NCBI GenBank assembly: GCA_015680685.1
Contig: MNCI01002316.1
Span: forward strand, 223,729 to 287,728
Length of the DNA stretch: 64,000 nucleotides
DNA from: Gnetum montanum
Taxonomy: Eukaryota; Streptophyta; Gnetopsida; Gnetales; Gnetaceae
Direction of reading: 5' to 3'
Shown piece by piece: positions 32,690 to 45,172 of the stretch; positions within the stretch are counted from its first letter, which is position 1, and every line of letters starts with the position of its first letter. Below the pieces are notes generated by a model. The model did no database searches. It had not been told where the DNA came from and saw only the letters and a list, made by a program, of their open reading frames with translations. The position numbers and the translations under genes are program-made.

Positions 32690-35600
32690 CATGACATGCA
32701 TAGCTTAACACAACCTCCGTGTGAGGGCCTTGCTGGAAATGGAGGCAAAGCTCCCTAGACGATCTTGTCGATCACACAAGGACTTTGCTGGTTGCAGTTG
32801 GGGCAACGGCTATAAATGGGGGGTGAAGTGATTAGCAAAAATGCAAAGCATAGTCATGAAATGGAGGCGAGCATAGTTAAGGGTTTAGGCTAAAACGAGG
32901 GTACCGACTCGTGGAGACTACTGCCTGAGCATAGTACGATGTGACAATGCATGAAAAATGTAATAGACGCATAAAAATGCAAGAAATGCAAGGAAAATGC
33001 AAGAAAGAGGAGAGAGAAATGAAACATCACCCCAAATGGAAGCATAGTTAACCCAAAAGGGGTTCAAAAGGTACATGGTGTACAACAGGCGTAGTGGGAG
33101 AGCATATTCATAATCTCAGTGGTATCAGGCTATGAGGTCTAGTGTTCATCGTGGTGTACTGTGCCTATCGGGTTGGTCGCTGTGATGTGTTGTGGATGTC
33201 CTATAGGGCTACAACAAGGCTACGGTGGGTCATGGTGTGCAACTTTGCCTCTCTACCGGTTTGCTCTAGGTCTCATTTGCCTAAGAAGCTAAGTGCTAAA
33301 TGCCAAGATGCTGGATGTCAAATGAAAATGCCAACCTCCTAAAATGTGAAGCACGGGGGTATTTATAAGGCTAGGGTTAGCCCAAAATGTGGATCAAGTA
33401 CCACATGGTAGAGTGGTAGGTGGGGCTACACTGTGAGGTGGTTGGAACTACGCTCACCCTAACTACACTCTATGGTGTTGCAAATGCTGTTTGAGTGATG
33501 TTACTACTTTGACAGAGTCTAAGGCTAAGAGACTATGATTATGTTGCCCAGCTACATAGAGAAGACCACATAGTACTTGAAAAGATGAAAAAAATGCTAA
33601 AAAATGTAACCTTTGGAGACTACACTCTCCATTGTGATAGGTGGTGTAGAGTGTTGTTTCAAAAAAAAGGATAAAGGGGGATGGAAAAATGAAAAATGCT
33701 ACTACCAAAGGTGTGCTGGAGCTGATGCAAATGCTAGTGCTATGCTTTAGGGACCTTTGGAGGCTATTCTTGCCATCTACGCTAACTACGCTCTAGAGCA
33801 TAGTCCTAGACCTAGGCAAAAATTGAGTTAGAAACTAGCAAAATGTGATCAAGTATTGACTCACTCCCTAGTATAGTGACCATAGGCTCAACACTTAGAA
33901 AAAAACTATAAAATTTGGTTTCTGGATGAACTACACTAACTACACTCTAGAGCATAGTTGGGGGATGTAGTCATAGCAATTAGAAAATTCTGGTGTCCAA
34001 GGCTGACTATGCTCTAAAGCATAGTCCTAGCAGTGAGTGTAGTCTAGACACTCAGAAATATTTGGGCAAAGAGCCACCATTTTGACACTTAGCCAAATTT
34101 GCAGGTGGGATGCTAGAGCCCAAAATTTTTGTGGTGTTTCATTGGCCCCTCTTTGTTGACATCCTAAGGAGTGGCCCAAGAGACATTAATAAAGAATCAC
34201 AAAACACCATAGTAGTCATGGCACCAACATCACTCATCAGTACCAAATTGGGTGTTGTTCCACCATGTTCAAGAGTGTTGTGGATAAGGGTATGCTAGGG
34301 CAAAGTGTGTAGGCAATGTGCTAGGGAGATGAAATGCAAATAAGGGAGATGCAATGCAAATAGGATGTGATGATGCAAGATGCAAAGTCAGCATGGCTGA
34401 TGGTGATTATGGCATGGAGTGGCTTGCTCCTAAAATATTGACCTCTTGTCAAAGTACTCAAAGTCAATTCAAGGTTGGGCCAGTTCTGAAATTATAGCAT
34501 TATCAATTTGCTTGGGGATGTGCTTTTTCCCCTTTTTTCTTGCTTTTTTGCTTTTCTTCTTTGCTTTCTTGCAAGAAAAACCTCTATTGGGTTCAATTTA
34601 CTATTGAATGCTAGCTACAAGGTGTTGGCCATTGAGTAGATGGGTTTTGCTTTGATGCAATCACGTTGCATCTATCGAAGAGGTGTTTCCTCCCTAGGAT
34701 GAGTTATGTTACATCCACTTGGGCTTTGACTAGCCAAAATAGGCCCCCCATGGGATGAGTTACATTACATTTTCCATGGGTTCTACAGTTGATGTGAAAA
34801 GAATGTGCCATGTGCATTACAATGTGTATGCATCAGAGAGTTTGCATGCAAGGGAATGTGAGGAATGCAAGAAGGTATTGGAATGTAAGGGTGTATGCAT
34901 AGGCTATAATGCAAGGACATGCGTAGGCTATAATGGGATGAGGGAGGGGATGTGCACTCTTGAGAGGCTTTTCTAGCCCAATCGTGCACGTCAGAGCGAT
35001 GGGGTGACTTGCTGCTACGATGAAGTGTGTCTCTACATGACTACCTATAGGCCTTCATCCTACAAACACAACTCCAAGGAGACAAGAAAACCACAAAATG
35101 TGAAATGCAAATGCAATGCTAGATGTGAAGATGCTGTAAGTGCTACAATATCTTGATCAATTGCAAGTGCTTGAGAAGCCAATGAAAGGCATCGAGGCAA
35201 TGATGTTGCAACTAGTCCAAATGGTTATGCTGACGATGAGAGCTCAAAGCACCAACGACATGCCCAAGGCTGGTAATGTTGTAAGTGTAGCTTGGAGCTG
35301 GTACTGCTGGCAACTGTGGCAGGAGCTCTGGAAGGTTAGTAAAATGCCTGAGGGAAATTTTGGAGGACCAAAAAAATGCTAGGAATGGTAATGCTATAAA
35401 TGTTCTAGAGGCCTCTCCTAATGATAGGAACTCCATTTTGGAACTGCAATGCCCTACCCCACCCATAAGATGTAGGCACATGGTGTGAAGTTGGAAGTAT
35501 TCTCACTCACTTCTCCATAGAACTATGTGTGTTGAACTGCAAACCCAGTTTAAGGTTTTGGTAGACCATATGCTTTGCTAGTTTAGGGTCCTAGCAGACC

Positions 35601-36469
35601 ATGAACCTAGTTTATGGTCCTAGCAAACCATGATGTGCTAGTTTATAGTCCTAGTAGACTATTGAGTGCTAGTTTAACGTCATAGCGAATGGTGGATGTT
35701 CTGCCAGTTTAACGTCATGATCCAAGAAGGGGCTATGCCAATTTATAGTCATAGTGGACTATCTATGCTAGTTTATAATTATAGTAGACTTGTGCTTTGC
35801 CAGTTTATAGTCATAACATACTACCATGCCAATTTTAGCATCATGGAAAATGAGTGCTTACCTTGCGTCAATGAGGTATGGTGTTGCATGTGTAGCCATG
35901 CTGTGTGCCTACAAGATCTTGCAAAAATCAACTAGAAAAACAACATTAAGTGACAAATATTTTATAAGGTTAACACACAAATGAAAGAAAAGCAATGCCA
36001 AAAGTGGTAGTTTTGGGCCATTTTGGGCCGTAGGTGCTAGTTTAAGGTCATTTCGGGCCATTGGGTTGTCAGTAGAGGTAGTACTAGTTTTAGGTCGTAG
36101 TAGGCCATACGCTAGTTTAAGGCCTTTGCGAGCCATGTGTTGTTTTTGGAGTTTTGGTTTTTTGATTTTTATGTGTTTTTGATGTTTTTCATGTAATGTG
36201 TAAGCTAAGTAGATGAATGCATAAAAAAACAAAGTGAAAATGTGTGAGCAAAGTGAAAGGATGCATAAGCTAAGTAAGCAAGCTTAACGTAAATGCATGA
36301 ACAAGTGTAATGTAAGAAAAAGTTAAAAATGCATGGCATGTAGTAGTGAAGGGTAGGTAGGCACCTAGCACATTTTGGGCTAAGGGAATACCTTGGTCAG
36401 GTAATTGCTTCCTAATTAGGTGTGGATTAGGATGCGCATAGGACCTAGAGACCTTTGGAAGGTTGTTGG
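32690..36469 (-). repeat. Minus arm of the long-LTR family (element E)
   Basis: Inverted counterpart of the plus arm. About 36130-35520 matches 29990-30480, 35500-33750 matches 30480-32400, and 33830-32740 matches 28860-29930. Shared examples are TAGTTGATTTTTGCAAGATCTT, CCTTGCATTATAGCCTATGC and GGCAAAGTTGCACACCA. This gives one continuous LTR-like unit of about 3.4 kb with a minus TATA (CCTTATAAATACCCC) at about 33358. Such length suits TAT/Ogre-type elements. Confidence 0.65.
33430..34060. promoter_or_regulatory. GACTACGCTCT palindrome cluster (minus arm)
   Basis: Near-palindromic copies at 33784-33805, 33938-33959 and 34014-34035, plus half-sites. The cluster is upstream (minus) of the TATA at 33358, the same geometry as in the Athila-like LTRs. 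Confidence 0.6.
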
Positions 36470-36930
36470 CTTCAACCACTCATTTGGGTGTGTTAGCCTT
36501 AGGTGTTGCATTTGTTGCTATAGGTATGCCACCAAAAAGCTCCACCTCTGACACTTGTTCCATGTCTATGTTGTGGTTAGTCAAAGGGAAGACGTTATCA
36601 TCATAGATGATAATTTGACCACCTTTGTATGGAAGGTGGATTTCTTGATGGATGGGAGAGGAGACAACTTGTAGTTGAGTGAGCCAAGGCCTACCTAGGA
36701 TCAAGTTAAAGCTTAGCATCTCCTCTATGATAGTGAATTCTATGGAGGTGGGGAACTACTCCCCTACCATGAAAGTGATATTGATTGTGCCTCTGATAAT
36801 GACATATGATCTTTTGAAGGATTTTAGGTAAGCAGTTTTTGTTGGCCTAATCTTGTTCATCTGGCCTAGTTTGTCGATCATGAAGTACGAAACTACGATG
36901 CTCCATTTTGAGTAGGAGAAGAAGAACTAG
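36470..36930 (-). pseudogene. Ty3/gypsy protease-region remnant
   Basis: Minus-strand coding with FNLILGRPWLTQLQVV and HQEIHLPYKGGQIII is the C-terminal part of a gypsy aspartic protease domain, where LILGRPWL is a hallmark. The preceding segment (WSIVVSYFMIDK, KSFKRSYVIIRGTINI) corresponds to the flap region with one stop. The catalytic DSG loop is not within the block. It differs from the Athila-like protease of A, C and D (MGRAWLSTVDA). Position next to the minus E arm suggests it belongs to family E with RT and integrase lost. Confidence 0.75.
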
Positions 36931-36967
36931 CAATAAGTGGGAATACTTACCACTATACTACAATGAT
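36931..36967 (-). pseudogene. tRNA-Asp 5' half
   Basis: Minus strand: ATCATTGTAGTATAGTGG then TAAGTATTCCCACTT, the first ~33-37 nt of tRNA-Asp, stopping near the anticodon. CTTCTCCTACTCA stands on both sides of it, and the same CCTACTCA flank accompanies the full-length copy at 28702. Confidence 0.75.
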
Positions 36968-38181
36968 GCTCTAGGGTGGTTGCTGAGTAGGAGAAGGAGA
37001 TGGCAATGTGGAATGCCTCTATTGTAGACATGCAATCTCATGTATATAAAAAGGCATTGACCACTGTCCAAGAAGAAAACAAGTAGCCTGTTGTAGAAAA
37101 TTCTAGGTTGACCACTATGGAAAAACAAAAGAACATCTTAGAAGAAAGCATCCATTGGTTGCAAGAACAACTAGTGAGGGTCAACCAAGATATGAATATA
37201 TTGGCCCAAGAGAGTAGAACCCTCTCCATGGAGGAGGTCTGTGCTATCTGCCAAAAGTTAGCCATTAAAATTATCACATGGAAAAACAAGACCAAGAAGC
37301 ATGAAAAATTGAAAGAGCACTTCTGTGAATAGGTAGACATGTATAAGCAGATCAATGAAAAGGAAATCAAGATGGCCAAAGTCCATATTAGTTCCCTATT
37401 AGCACAAAATCCTTAAGTGGTAGTCCATCTTATTATGTCCTAGTCCAACAAGCGGAAGTCAAAAACAAGGACCTACAAATAGAGGATCTAAAGGAGTACA
37501 TAGCATTAGCTAACTTTAGATATGCCAACCTTGCCATGTTAATAGTAGGTTGTCCCCAAAGTGAGCTAGAGAAAAAAGTGATGACCACCTATGCACTATA
37601 TGAGAAAGAGTTTGTAGATCAAAAACATGCTTTGCAAAAGTTGTAGGTGGCAAACTTAGTGTTAGAAGTGGTTAAAGCCAATTATCATGGACAAGAGGAT
37701 GTAACCTCAAACCTACCTCAATGATTCATAGATTATCATGAGCTTAGGGACAAAGCTAGGGCTTTCAAGGAGGAATGACAGTAGTTTGTAGCATGGTATG
37801 TAAAGGTGAATCAAATGTTTCTGCAACTACCATGTCCTTGGGATGTACCGGTGCTAGCACACATTGGCACAATAGCCTAGATAGTGCATGACCCAAGGAT
37901 AGAGGAAGAAAAGTTGTAGGCTTTACTCAGCCACTACCAATTTCAGTGGCCTCGACATAGGGAAGCAGTTGATGGAAGAGCCACTACCTCTAGGCACCAC
38001 ATAAGCTTCCTAGTTTTGATTTTGTCATAATCTGTCCCATTTTTGTACTGCACCATTGTAGCATGTAAAGAGTCAATTTTTTTTCATTATTTGAGTCAAT
38101 CAATAATCCCATACCTACCTAATATTTTATAAAAAACTTGTTCCTCATTTTGTTTAACCTAAGGATGAGTTTTCACTCAAT
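36968..38181 (+). pseudogene. Element B accessory coding, coiled-coil part
   Basis: Open stretches contain LEESIHWLQEQLVRVNQDMNILAQ, SMEEVCAICQKLA and KHEKLKEHFCE. They are rich in Glu, Lys, Leu and Gln with coiled-coil periodicity. Element D encodes the same segment on the minus strand near 51.6 kb (a SLSMEEV-like string and coiled coil). In both it lies between pol and the 3' LTR, which places it as the C-terminal part of an accessory ORF. Function unknown; structural or RNA-binding roles are possible but unsupported. Several stops. Confidence 0.6.
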
Positions 38182-38191
38182 CATGGGGGTA
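38182..38191 (+). other. Polypurine tract of element B
   Basis: CATGGGGGTA before the LTR tip, as in A. Confidence 0.75.
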
Positions 38192-39071
38192 TGATGAATC
38201 ATCATTATAAGGCCTTGATGTTGGATACATGATGTCGGAGCCCCAACATCGCGTACCCAACGTCAAAGCCAATAAGTGACTTTGAATACCCAATGTCACC
38301 TCATCTGGGTTTGCCTATAAATATGAAACTTGAGCACTTAGATGGGGAGTAGTAAGTAGTAGTAGAAAATAGTTTTAGTTTTCAGTTTCTTCTCTTAGAG
38401 TTTGTTATTCCCAGTGCATGCCCGCAGTGTGATGTTTGTAATTATACGACACCTTTGTTCAAGTGTGATGTACTTGGACATGTTACATGACTGGCAATAA
38501 AGATCAAGATTACTCCCATCATTGTAGCATCCACTTAGATTATTGTTGCTTTTAATTATTAATTATTTACTACTTTCTTTGGTTAAACATTTCATTTATT
38601 ACTATTTACTATTCTTGTTATTAAGCAGAATGTGTACACCTTAATCACGAACATTTAAGTGTAGATACTTGGTAATCCAGAAGTGTATCGTTTGGCATAA
38701 CTAGTGACATATACTTGACAATCCCAAAAATAGTCTCACAAAGTCCAAGATGTGTATAGACGATTAAGTGCAGATACTCATTGCACGTAGGCTAGTTAGA
38801 TTTTATCTTCTATTGTCTATTAGTTTAAATTAATTTATCTCTTTACTGTTCTCAAGAGTAGCATAGAATTAGGAACAACATCATATGCCTCACTTTGGAC
38901 TAAACCATACATGACACAGCTACCACTAGTCCAAGTGGGAAGATAGAAAACTGCAATCAAGGCATAGCGATCTAGATGCCACAACTAGCCCCATCCATGG
39001 AATTCAACTAGATCATGCATGAACGTTTATGATTCATATGGTTGAGTGTAGGGGTACCTCGCCACTCATCA
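38192..39071 (+). mobile_element. 3' LTR of element B
   Basis: TGATGAATCATC...CTCATCA, 880 bp, with TATA CTATAAATATG at 38314-38324. U3 words differ from those of A: GATGTTGGATAC, GATGTCGG, CCAACATCGCG, CCAACGTCAAAG. The 5' part of B is missing; family E sequence abuts its accessory region instead. Confidence 0.88.
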
Positions 39072-40357
39072 ATGGCTATGAGGAAGAAGTTGATGATCCA
39101 TTTTTTAATACATTTAATGCATATCATGTTAAGGCCTAGATGAAGACCTTTCACAACATTGATAAGGAGACCAATAAGACCTACATGAAGGATCAAGAAG
39201 AGATGAGGATGTGCTACCCTTATGATTTTGCACTATAATTCCTCTACCATAAAGGATGGCATGCAGATCTCATTTAATGATGCCTTTGACTGAAACCTAT
39301 AAAAAATTTTAAAGTGAATGTTAAATAAAGATGAAACATTAGCATCCAAGATAAAATAACTAATTAGTTAGCTTGCCAACTCATCCCATGGGAAGAAAAT
39401 GTTGGCATGAGGATAGGGATCACACTTTGAAACTATAAGTAGTTCATCTTCGCAAAAGAAATGGACCTCTAGAACATTAAAATGCCCTACACATGATATG
39501 ACTATAGCTCCAAGAGGGAGATCCATCATTGATATGACCAACTCATGAGCCATTCAAATAGTCAAATCCTCCACCATGAAGGTATCCCCATTTCATGGAA
39601 ATATTGCGTAATGAATCGATGCTCAAAAATAAATTTATAATGTTAATAAATATGCATTCCAACTAGTTGCTATTATAAGAAAAAGGACCATCAATTAACT
39701 TAGATCACCATGGGAGATTGATTCATGCACAATGAAGAAACATACTAGTGAAGCCATATTATGTCATCTTAAATAAACCCATAAATCTATGTATCTCATA
39801 GCTTTAATAGCCTCAACTAAAGGGTTGCATGTTCTATTTGTAGTAAAAATTCTATGATTGCATTCCATCCATGTCTACCACATGGTTTTGAGCCACACTA
39901 TGACATCTCCTACATGTGCCTAGGGTTATCTCCCTATGATACACTTTTCTAAAAATCAATGTTAACATGTTTAATATACACAATAGAATAAGTTTTTATC
40001 AAGTATAGTAGGACATCGATTTTGGAGAGGGTTGATTATAATTTGACATCACTTGAGCATTGAAATAGAGTGATTTAAGAGATGATACATAGGTTGTACT
40101 TAAATAAAAAAATTAAAGAAAAATGTCACATTTTCATCAAATTCTTTCCTTTGTAGTTATTCAAAAAGCAACTAAATAGTTTTAGATAATTTAAATGCAT
40201 TTTTTAATTTCATGCATTAGGCTTATTAGACTAAAGGGTTATTACTCAAGGTTGAATGCTCATCTAGTGAAACATGTCTTGAAATAAAAAAACATCTTAA
40301 ACTAGTTAAATTTTCCATGTGTCAGGATAGAGTTGGTAAATGATTATTCTTCATATA
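39072..40357. other. Unassigned sequence
   Basis: A minus ORF at 39368-39553 (MAHELVISMMDLPLGAIV) is not recognised. Nothing else is supportable. Confidence 0.5.
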
Positions 40358-41037
40358 TGATGAATGGCGAGGTACCCCTACACTCAACCATATGAATACG
40401 AGCGTCTCACGCATGATCCGGTCAAACTCCGTAGACGGGATAGTTGTGGTATCTAGACAGTTACTCATAGGTCGCAGTTTGTTGTCTTCCCACCTAGACT
40501 AGTATTAGCTTTGTCATGTATGGTTTAGTCCAGAGTGAGGTGTATGATGTATTTCTACACTAGTACTACTCCTGAGTATGATGGAAAATAATATTAANGA
40601 TATTAACTAAGAAAGTAGTAAATAATAATTAATTAAATAAATAAATAAACTAAGTGAATGTTGTAATGATGAAGTAATCTCGATCTTTATTTCCGGTCAT
40701 GTGCGTGTCCAAGTATGTCACACTCGAATAAAGGTGTCATACAATTACAATCACCACATTGTAGGCATACACTGGGAAATAATCCTAACTCTAAGAAGGA
40801 AAAACTGCAAGATTTTGGATAAGGAACTAAGAACTAACTCCTAGAACAAGGAAAGTTGCCTCTTATTTATAGAAATTGAGGCAAGCTGCAATATCGTGTA
40901 TGTGATATCGCAAGGCGGATATGATATCGCGGCTGCAATATCGGGGGTCTGATAACTAGGCATGACAGACCATATCTTGTATCAGGGCTTCGATAACAGG
41001 GCTCCGATAATTGGGCCTGACAGACCATGACTCATCA
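40358..41037 (-). mobile_element. Solo LTR with perfect target duplication
   Basis: TGATGAATGGCGAGGTACCCC to GACTCATCA, 680 bp, flanked by ATATA at 40353-40357 and 41038-41042. Minus TATA at 40862-40872. U3 carries GATATCGC words, then a different set (TTCGATAACAGGG, TCCGATAATTGGG, and two CTGACAGACCAT/TGACAGACCAT phrases). One N at 40598. Confidence 0.92.
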
Positions 41038-41639
41038 ATATACCATCATTGGTTCTTCTCTAAAAAAATAAAGAAGTTCATGACTCATAAGTCTTCTATC
41101 TTCCCATGCCATTGCTTTGTCAAGATTTTGTTGATTGTGGAAAAGTCTACACTGCTACCTCCCATAGGAGTTTGGGCTATGTCTTAATCCCAGTGTGGTT
41201 GATCCGCCTCTCAAACTAACTATTAATTATCAATTTAGTAAGTAATTACCTCACTAGCTAACTAATCAAACTTGAGCCCCTCCTTGGGTGGATTCCTTCT
41301 TTTTGCTTTTCATCTTATGGGGTATTAGCAACCATTTTCAACTACTATTCCCCTTACAAGGGCAAGTTCTCATGTAATACTCACCTATATGATACTTGAA
41401 AAATCACTTCCCAATCAATGTGCATGTGTTAAGCATGTCACTAGCATTCATCATGAGTTCAGATCATACTCCTTGTGAGATTCATAGTTGTACTACTTAT
41501 AGCTTCATTCTACTAGGGTGTCCTTTAAAAATGACAAGCAACATCATTACCTATATGTTGTAAAAAGTAGATAAGGATTCCCACATTAGGGATGAGTATG
41601 GATAAATAAACAAGTCTAGAGACAAAAATTTTGGATGAA
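41038..41639. other. No feature seen
   Basis: No ORF or repeat I can name. Confidence 0.5.
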
Positions 41640-44100
41640 AACCTAGGGTGTGTCGAACCCCAAAAAATGAATAATAATATTTAAAAAATAGATTATATTA
41701 GATCATTGAAGATGAAGTCTAAAGAAAAAGCCTAATGGCTTTGGGGATGTGTTTTTAGGTTTTCATTCTTAAAACTAATCCTAAAAAACCTCCCTTCTAC
41801 GTAGAAAAAGAATTAGGCATTGCCCTTATTTAGAAGAACCCTCGCAGGTTTTGACTTCTTACTAAAGGGTTTCTTGTGAAAAGTAGGAGAAAACTCTCTC
41901 CAAAGAAAAAAGAATACATTAACCAGAGATAACAAACAAATAGCAAAAAATGCTAAAATATTTCCATCCTTGAGCCTCCAAAAAAAATAACTTAATAATA
42001 TAGAAAAAAAATTAATTATTTAGCTTTAATAGGGAGTTTTTTTTGCTTGAAGTTGTAGTTGAAAAGCAACATCTTTGAGAATATGGTATTTGATACTTGA
42101 AGAGAGGTCATTTCTATGCTATTTCTACTAGAAAATAACTATATATTGAAGCTTCCAAATAAACTAGAGAAAAAGCCGTCAAAGACAATTCCAAATGCAA
42201 AGAAATGAAGTAGATAAAGCACGTTGATCACCAATAATGACCTCATTGATGCTTGGTTGAAGGTTGTGACAAATTCCAGATGTCCATTTCCAAGCATGCT
42301 AAGTAATAGAACACTAAAAAAACATGAGAAAATAAGTCTTCACTTCTACAAAGAGGATATTGAGAAGAAATGTTTCCGATATGTTTAAGATGAGTGCTGA
42401 TAAGAAGACCTTGATGAATCAATCATAAAAAATACAAATTTTAGAAAATGTATGAGCTCTCCCAATATCTTTTATTTTCCTCATCCAAAAGCGTGATGAT
42501 AATTGCATTTTTCAAGCCTTATTGAATTTTTTATGAGTAAAATCATTCTTTGAAATAATCTCATAAGCAACTTTTAAATTAAAACGAAAAACATGTCTAT
42601 CATCCTTCCAAAAAATATTTGGAAAAGCCTACTACAAATTGCTGTCAACTTTAAATTAAATCTTAAGATTAGAAACTAATTTTTCAAAATTCATTTTCTT
42701 CTTTCTATGCAAACCATAGAAAATAGAAGTTCCATTCTAAGGAACCCAACTATCATACATACATAGACAAGAAATTGCAGTGATACCAAATCTGCTCCAA
42801 GTGGTACATAATCTAGATGCATTAGTAGCCCAAGCTCCTTCATTGAAAGGAAGCCACCATGGGCTAATTTTCTTAAGTGTATCTTTTAAAATTGTAATAT
42901 TATTATAATTCCAATATTTACTAAGTTTGTCCCATGTCTTCCAAATTTGTTTGAGAATTAGAGAAGTAGGAATCAAAATTGCTTGAGGAAAAAGAAGATA
43001 GTGAAGAAAGTTATTAGAAGACCAACTGTTATCATTCTTAGGTTTTCCTTGCATAAGTTTATTTCTTAAAAGGAGCATCCAAACATCATCTGCATTAATG
43101 CACTTTGCAATCCATTTTTTTGGAAGAGAAATACCTTGGATATAATAATTAATGAGACCAAGTCCTCCATCTTTCTTAATACTAGTGCAAATATGTCAAA
43201 CAATTCTAGAAAAACCTTCTCTATGTTACTTAGTATACCAAAGAAATTGATGAATAATATGATTGATTTTCTCATAATAAGTTATGGAATAAGCCCAAAA
43301 ATAGGAGTAATAAACATGAGTTGATTAAAGCATTTCCTTAATAACAAAAACTTTGCCAGCAAGGACAAGTTTTTTTTCTTTACATTTATCAATCTTATTT
43401 TTAATTTTAGCAATCACATATTTTCACAAAATTGTAAGATTAAGCTTAAAAGAAAAATATATTCCTAAAATGTTTATGATAGAATCTTTTTTCAAGAGTT
43501 TACAAGGCTTGAAAGTAACCCACTCATCAATATTGCCATTACAATAAATAACATATTTTGGCTAATTAGACCAAGAGCTAGATAACATGGCATAATCTTC
43601 CACTCTGGCTAAAAGGGTATTGATATGTTGCAAAGAATTGTTGATTATAAAAAAAATCATTTGCAAGTGCATGTTAAGCAATTGTGTATATTGATCATCA
43701 ATTGAAATTCAAAATTCCATTGTAGATCATAATGTATATTATGTAAAAGAAAATATGTAGCAATAATAAATGGATAGGGAGCTAGAGGATAACCTTGATG
43801 AAGTGATGCTTGAAAAGAAAATGAACAACTTAATCCAAAAGTAATAGTAACTTTAGCATTAGTATCAGTAAGCAAGGTATGGACAAGTTGAATAAAATAA
43901 TCATAAAATTCCAGTTTATAGAAATAAGGGATAGTGAAATTCCATTCAATCCTATCATAAACTTTGACATAATCTAAATAAAAGAAATGTCTTAGTGTCA
44001 GAAGCCCATTACATTTCCTCACAATTGGATGACAACTTGGTACATTGGCACTCTCAATAAAAAGACATAAAATTATCAACACCATGAAAAGACAAAGAAT
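41640..44100 (-). pseudogene. L1-type LINE, C-terminal half of ORF2 and 3' UTR
   Basis: From high to low coordinates, the minus strand encodes RT motifs FFYLDYVKVYDRIEW (LDFSKAYDRVSW type), FIQLVHTLLTDTNAKVTI and SFQASLHQGYPLAPYPF (RQGCPLSPYLF type). Then a post-RT region reads ALMQMMFGCSF, NKLMQGKPKNDNSW and LKQIWKTWDKLSKYW, typical of plant L1. The YADD-type box is lost among stops near 43.6 kb. The 3' part (42.4-41.7 kb) matches the LINE fragments at 4.84 and 14.0 kb. 5'-truncated and dead. Confidence 0.82.
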
Positions 44101-45172
44101 TGATTTTTTTTTTGCCACACAAAAGAGGTTGGATCATGTGCAAAGACTACAAGGTCATACTTGGAGAGTGCCTTGTAACTCAACCTTTCCTAATGATAAT
44201 GTATTCAACTATACAAAGCTTCAAAGATAACATAATAAAAGGGACTAAATGCATAAAATGGTGGAATTTAAAAGAAGACAACATTTCCTTATATAGAGAA
44301 CAATTGCTTCATGAAGGCACTTGGAATTTGGATTACTTTCCAAATTTAATTTAGGGCCAAATGAAAAGTTGCATTTAAAAAATTGGAAAGATCATTTTGA
44401 GTGAAACAAAAGGTAAAGAATACTTTTCAAATGAGCTATGGTGGTGGAGTGATGAAATCCAACATCATCATCATCCTAGTCTCATCTAAACTACATAAGG
44501 TTTTTTTTTTGCCATTTGCCTTTATGAAGAGTTAGATCTCTTTATATTTGTAGTTTTTTCAAATTATCTTCAATCATTTTTTTGATGAAGTGCAACATGT
44601 TATTCAAAAAAAAAAAACCTCAAAGCAGTAACTAAGAAAATAAGCTAATATACATAATAATAAATAAAGAGGTAATTGTAGCAATAGCTAAGGCCAAACA
44701 TAAGGTCTTGGATAGCTTTTATGAGAAATTAGGAATAATGGAAGGAGAAAAAGTCTATTTATAAATTAGTAAAAATCAAAAAAATGTAAGGATATTGATA
44801 ATGTCAAATGCATAAGGAAGTAGATGAATTGTTTTTGGTAAAAGATGATGAACTTTTGGATAGGTGGAAAATTTATTTTCAAGAATTATTAAATGAAGAA
44901 TTCCCAAGAAAAGACATCCAAGAAGAAAAACCATATTTTTGTTTGGTTAATGAACTTTCCTTCTTTGAGGTGAAGATAGCCTTATCAAAGATGAAAAATA
45001 AAAAAGTTGTTGGACCAGATAATATACCTATATAAGCTTGGAAAGCATTACAATATACAAAAGTTTTGTGGCTGATACAATTATTTAACAAAATTTTCAA
45101 GAATGGAGAACTACCCAAAATTTGAAGAAAAAACTTTGTTGTTCCTATTTACAAAAATAAAGGAGACATACA
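44045..45172 (+). pseudogene. RTE-type LINE fragment (endonuclease end, linker, RT start)
   Basis: IDFFFATQKR ends the endonuclease. KDYKVILGECLVTQ, KWWNLKEDNI, EGTWNLDYFPN and NELWWWSDEIQ correspond to the endonuclease-RT linker of plant RTE elements (KVIPGE, RIRWWKL and WWWNEEV types). The RT start follows: DRWKIYFQELLNEE, LSKMKNKKVVGPDNIPI, WLIQLFNKIF and VVPIYKNKGDIQ. It breaks at GDIQ exactly where element C begins, so C inserted into it. An A-rich tract lies at 44600-44620. Confidence 0.82.

Noticed and set aside
39368-39553. Host gene exon
   Set aside because: Sixty-one codons with no flanking exons, splice signals or known motif.
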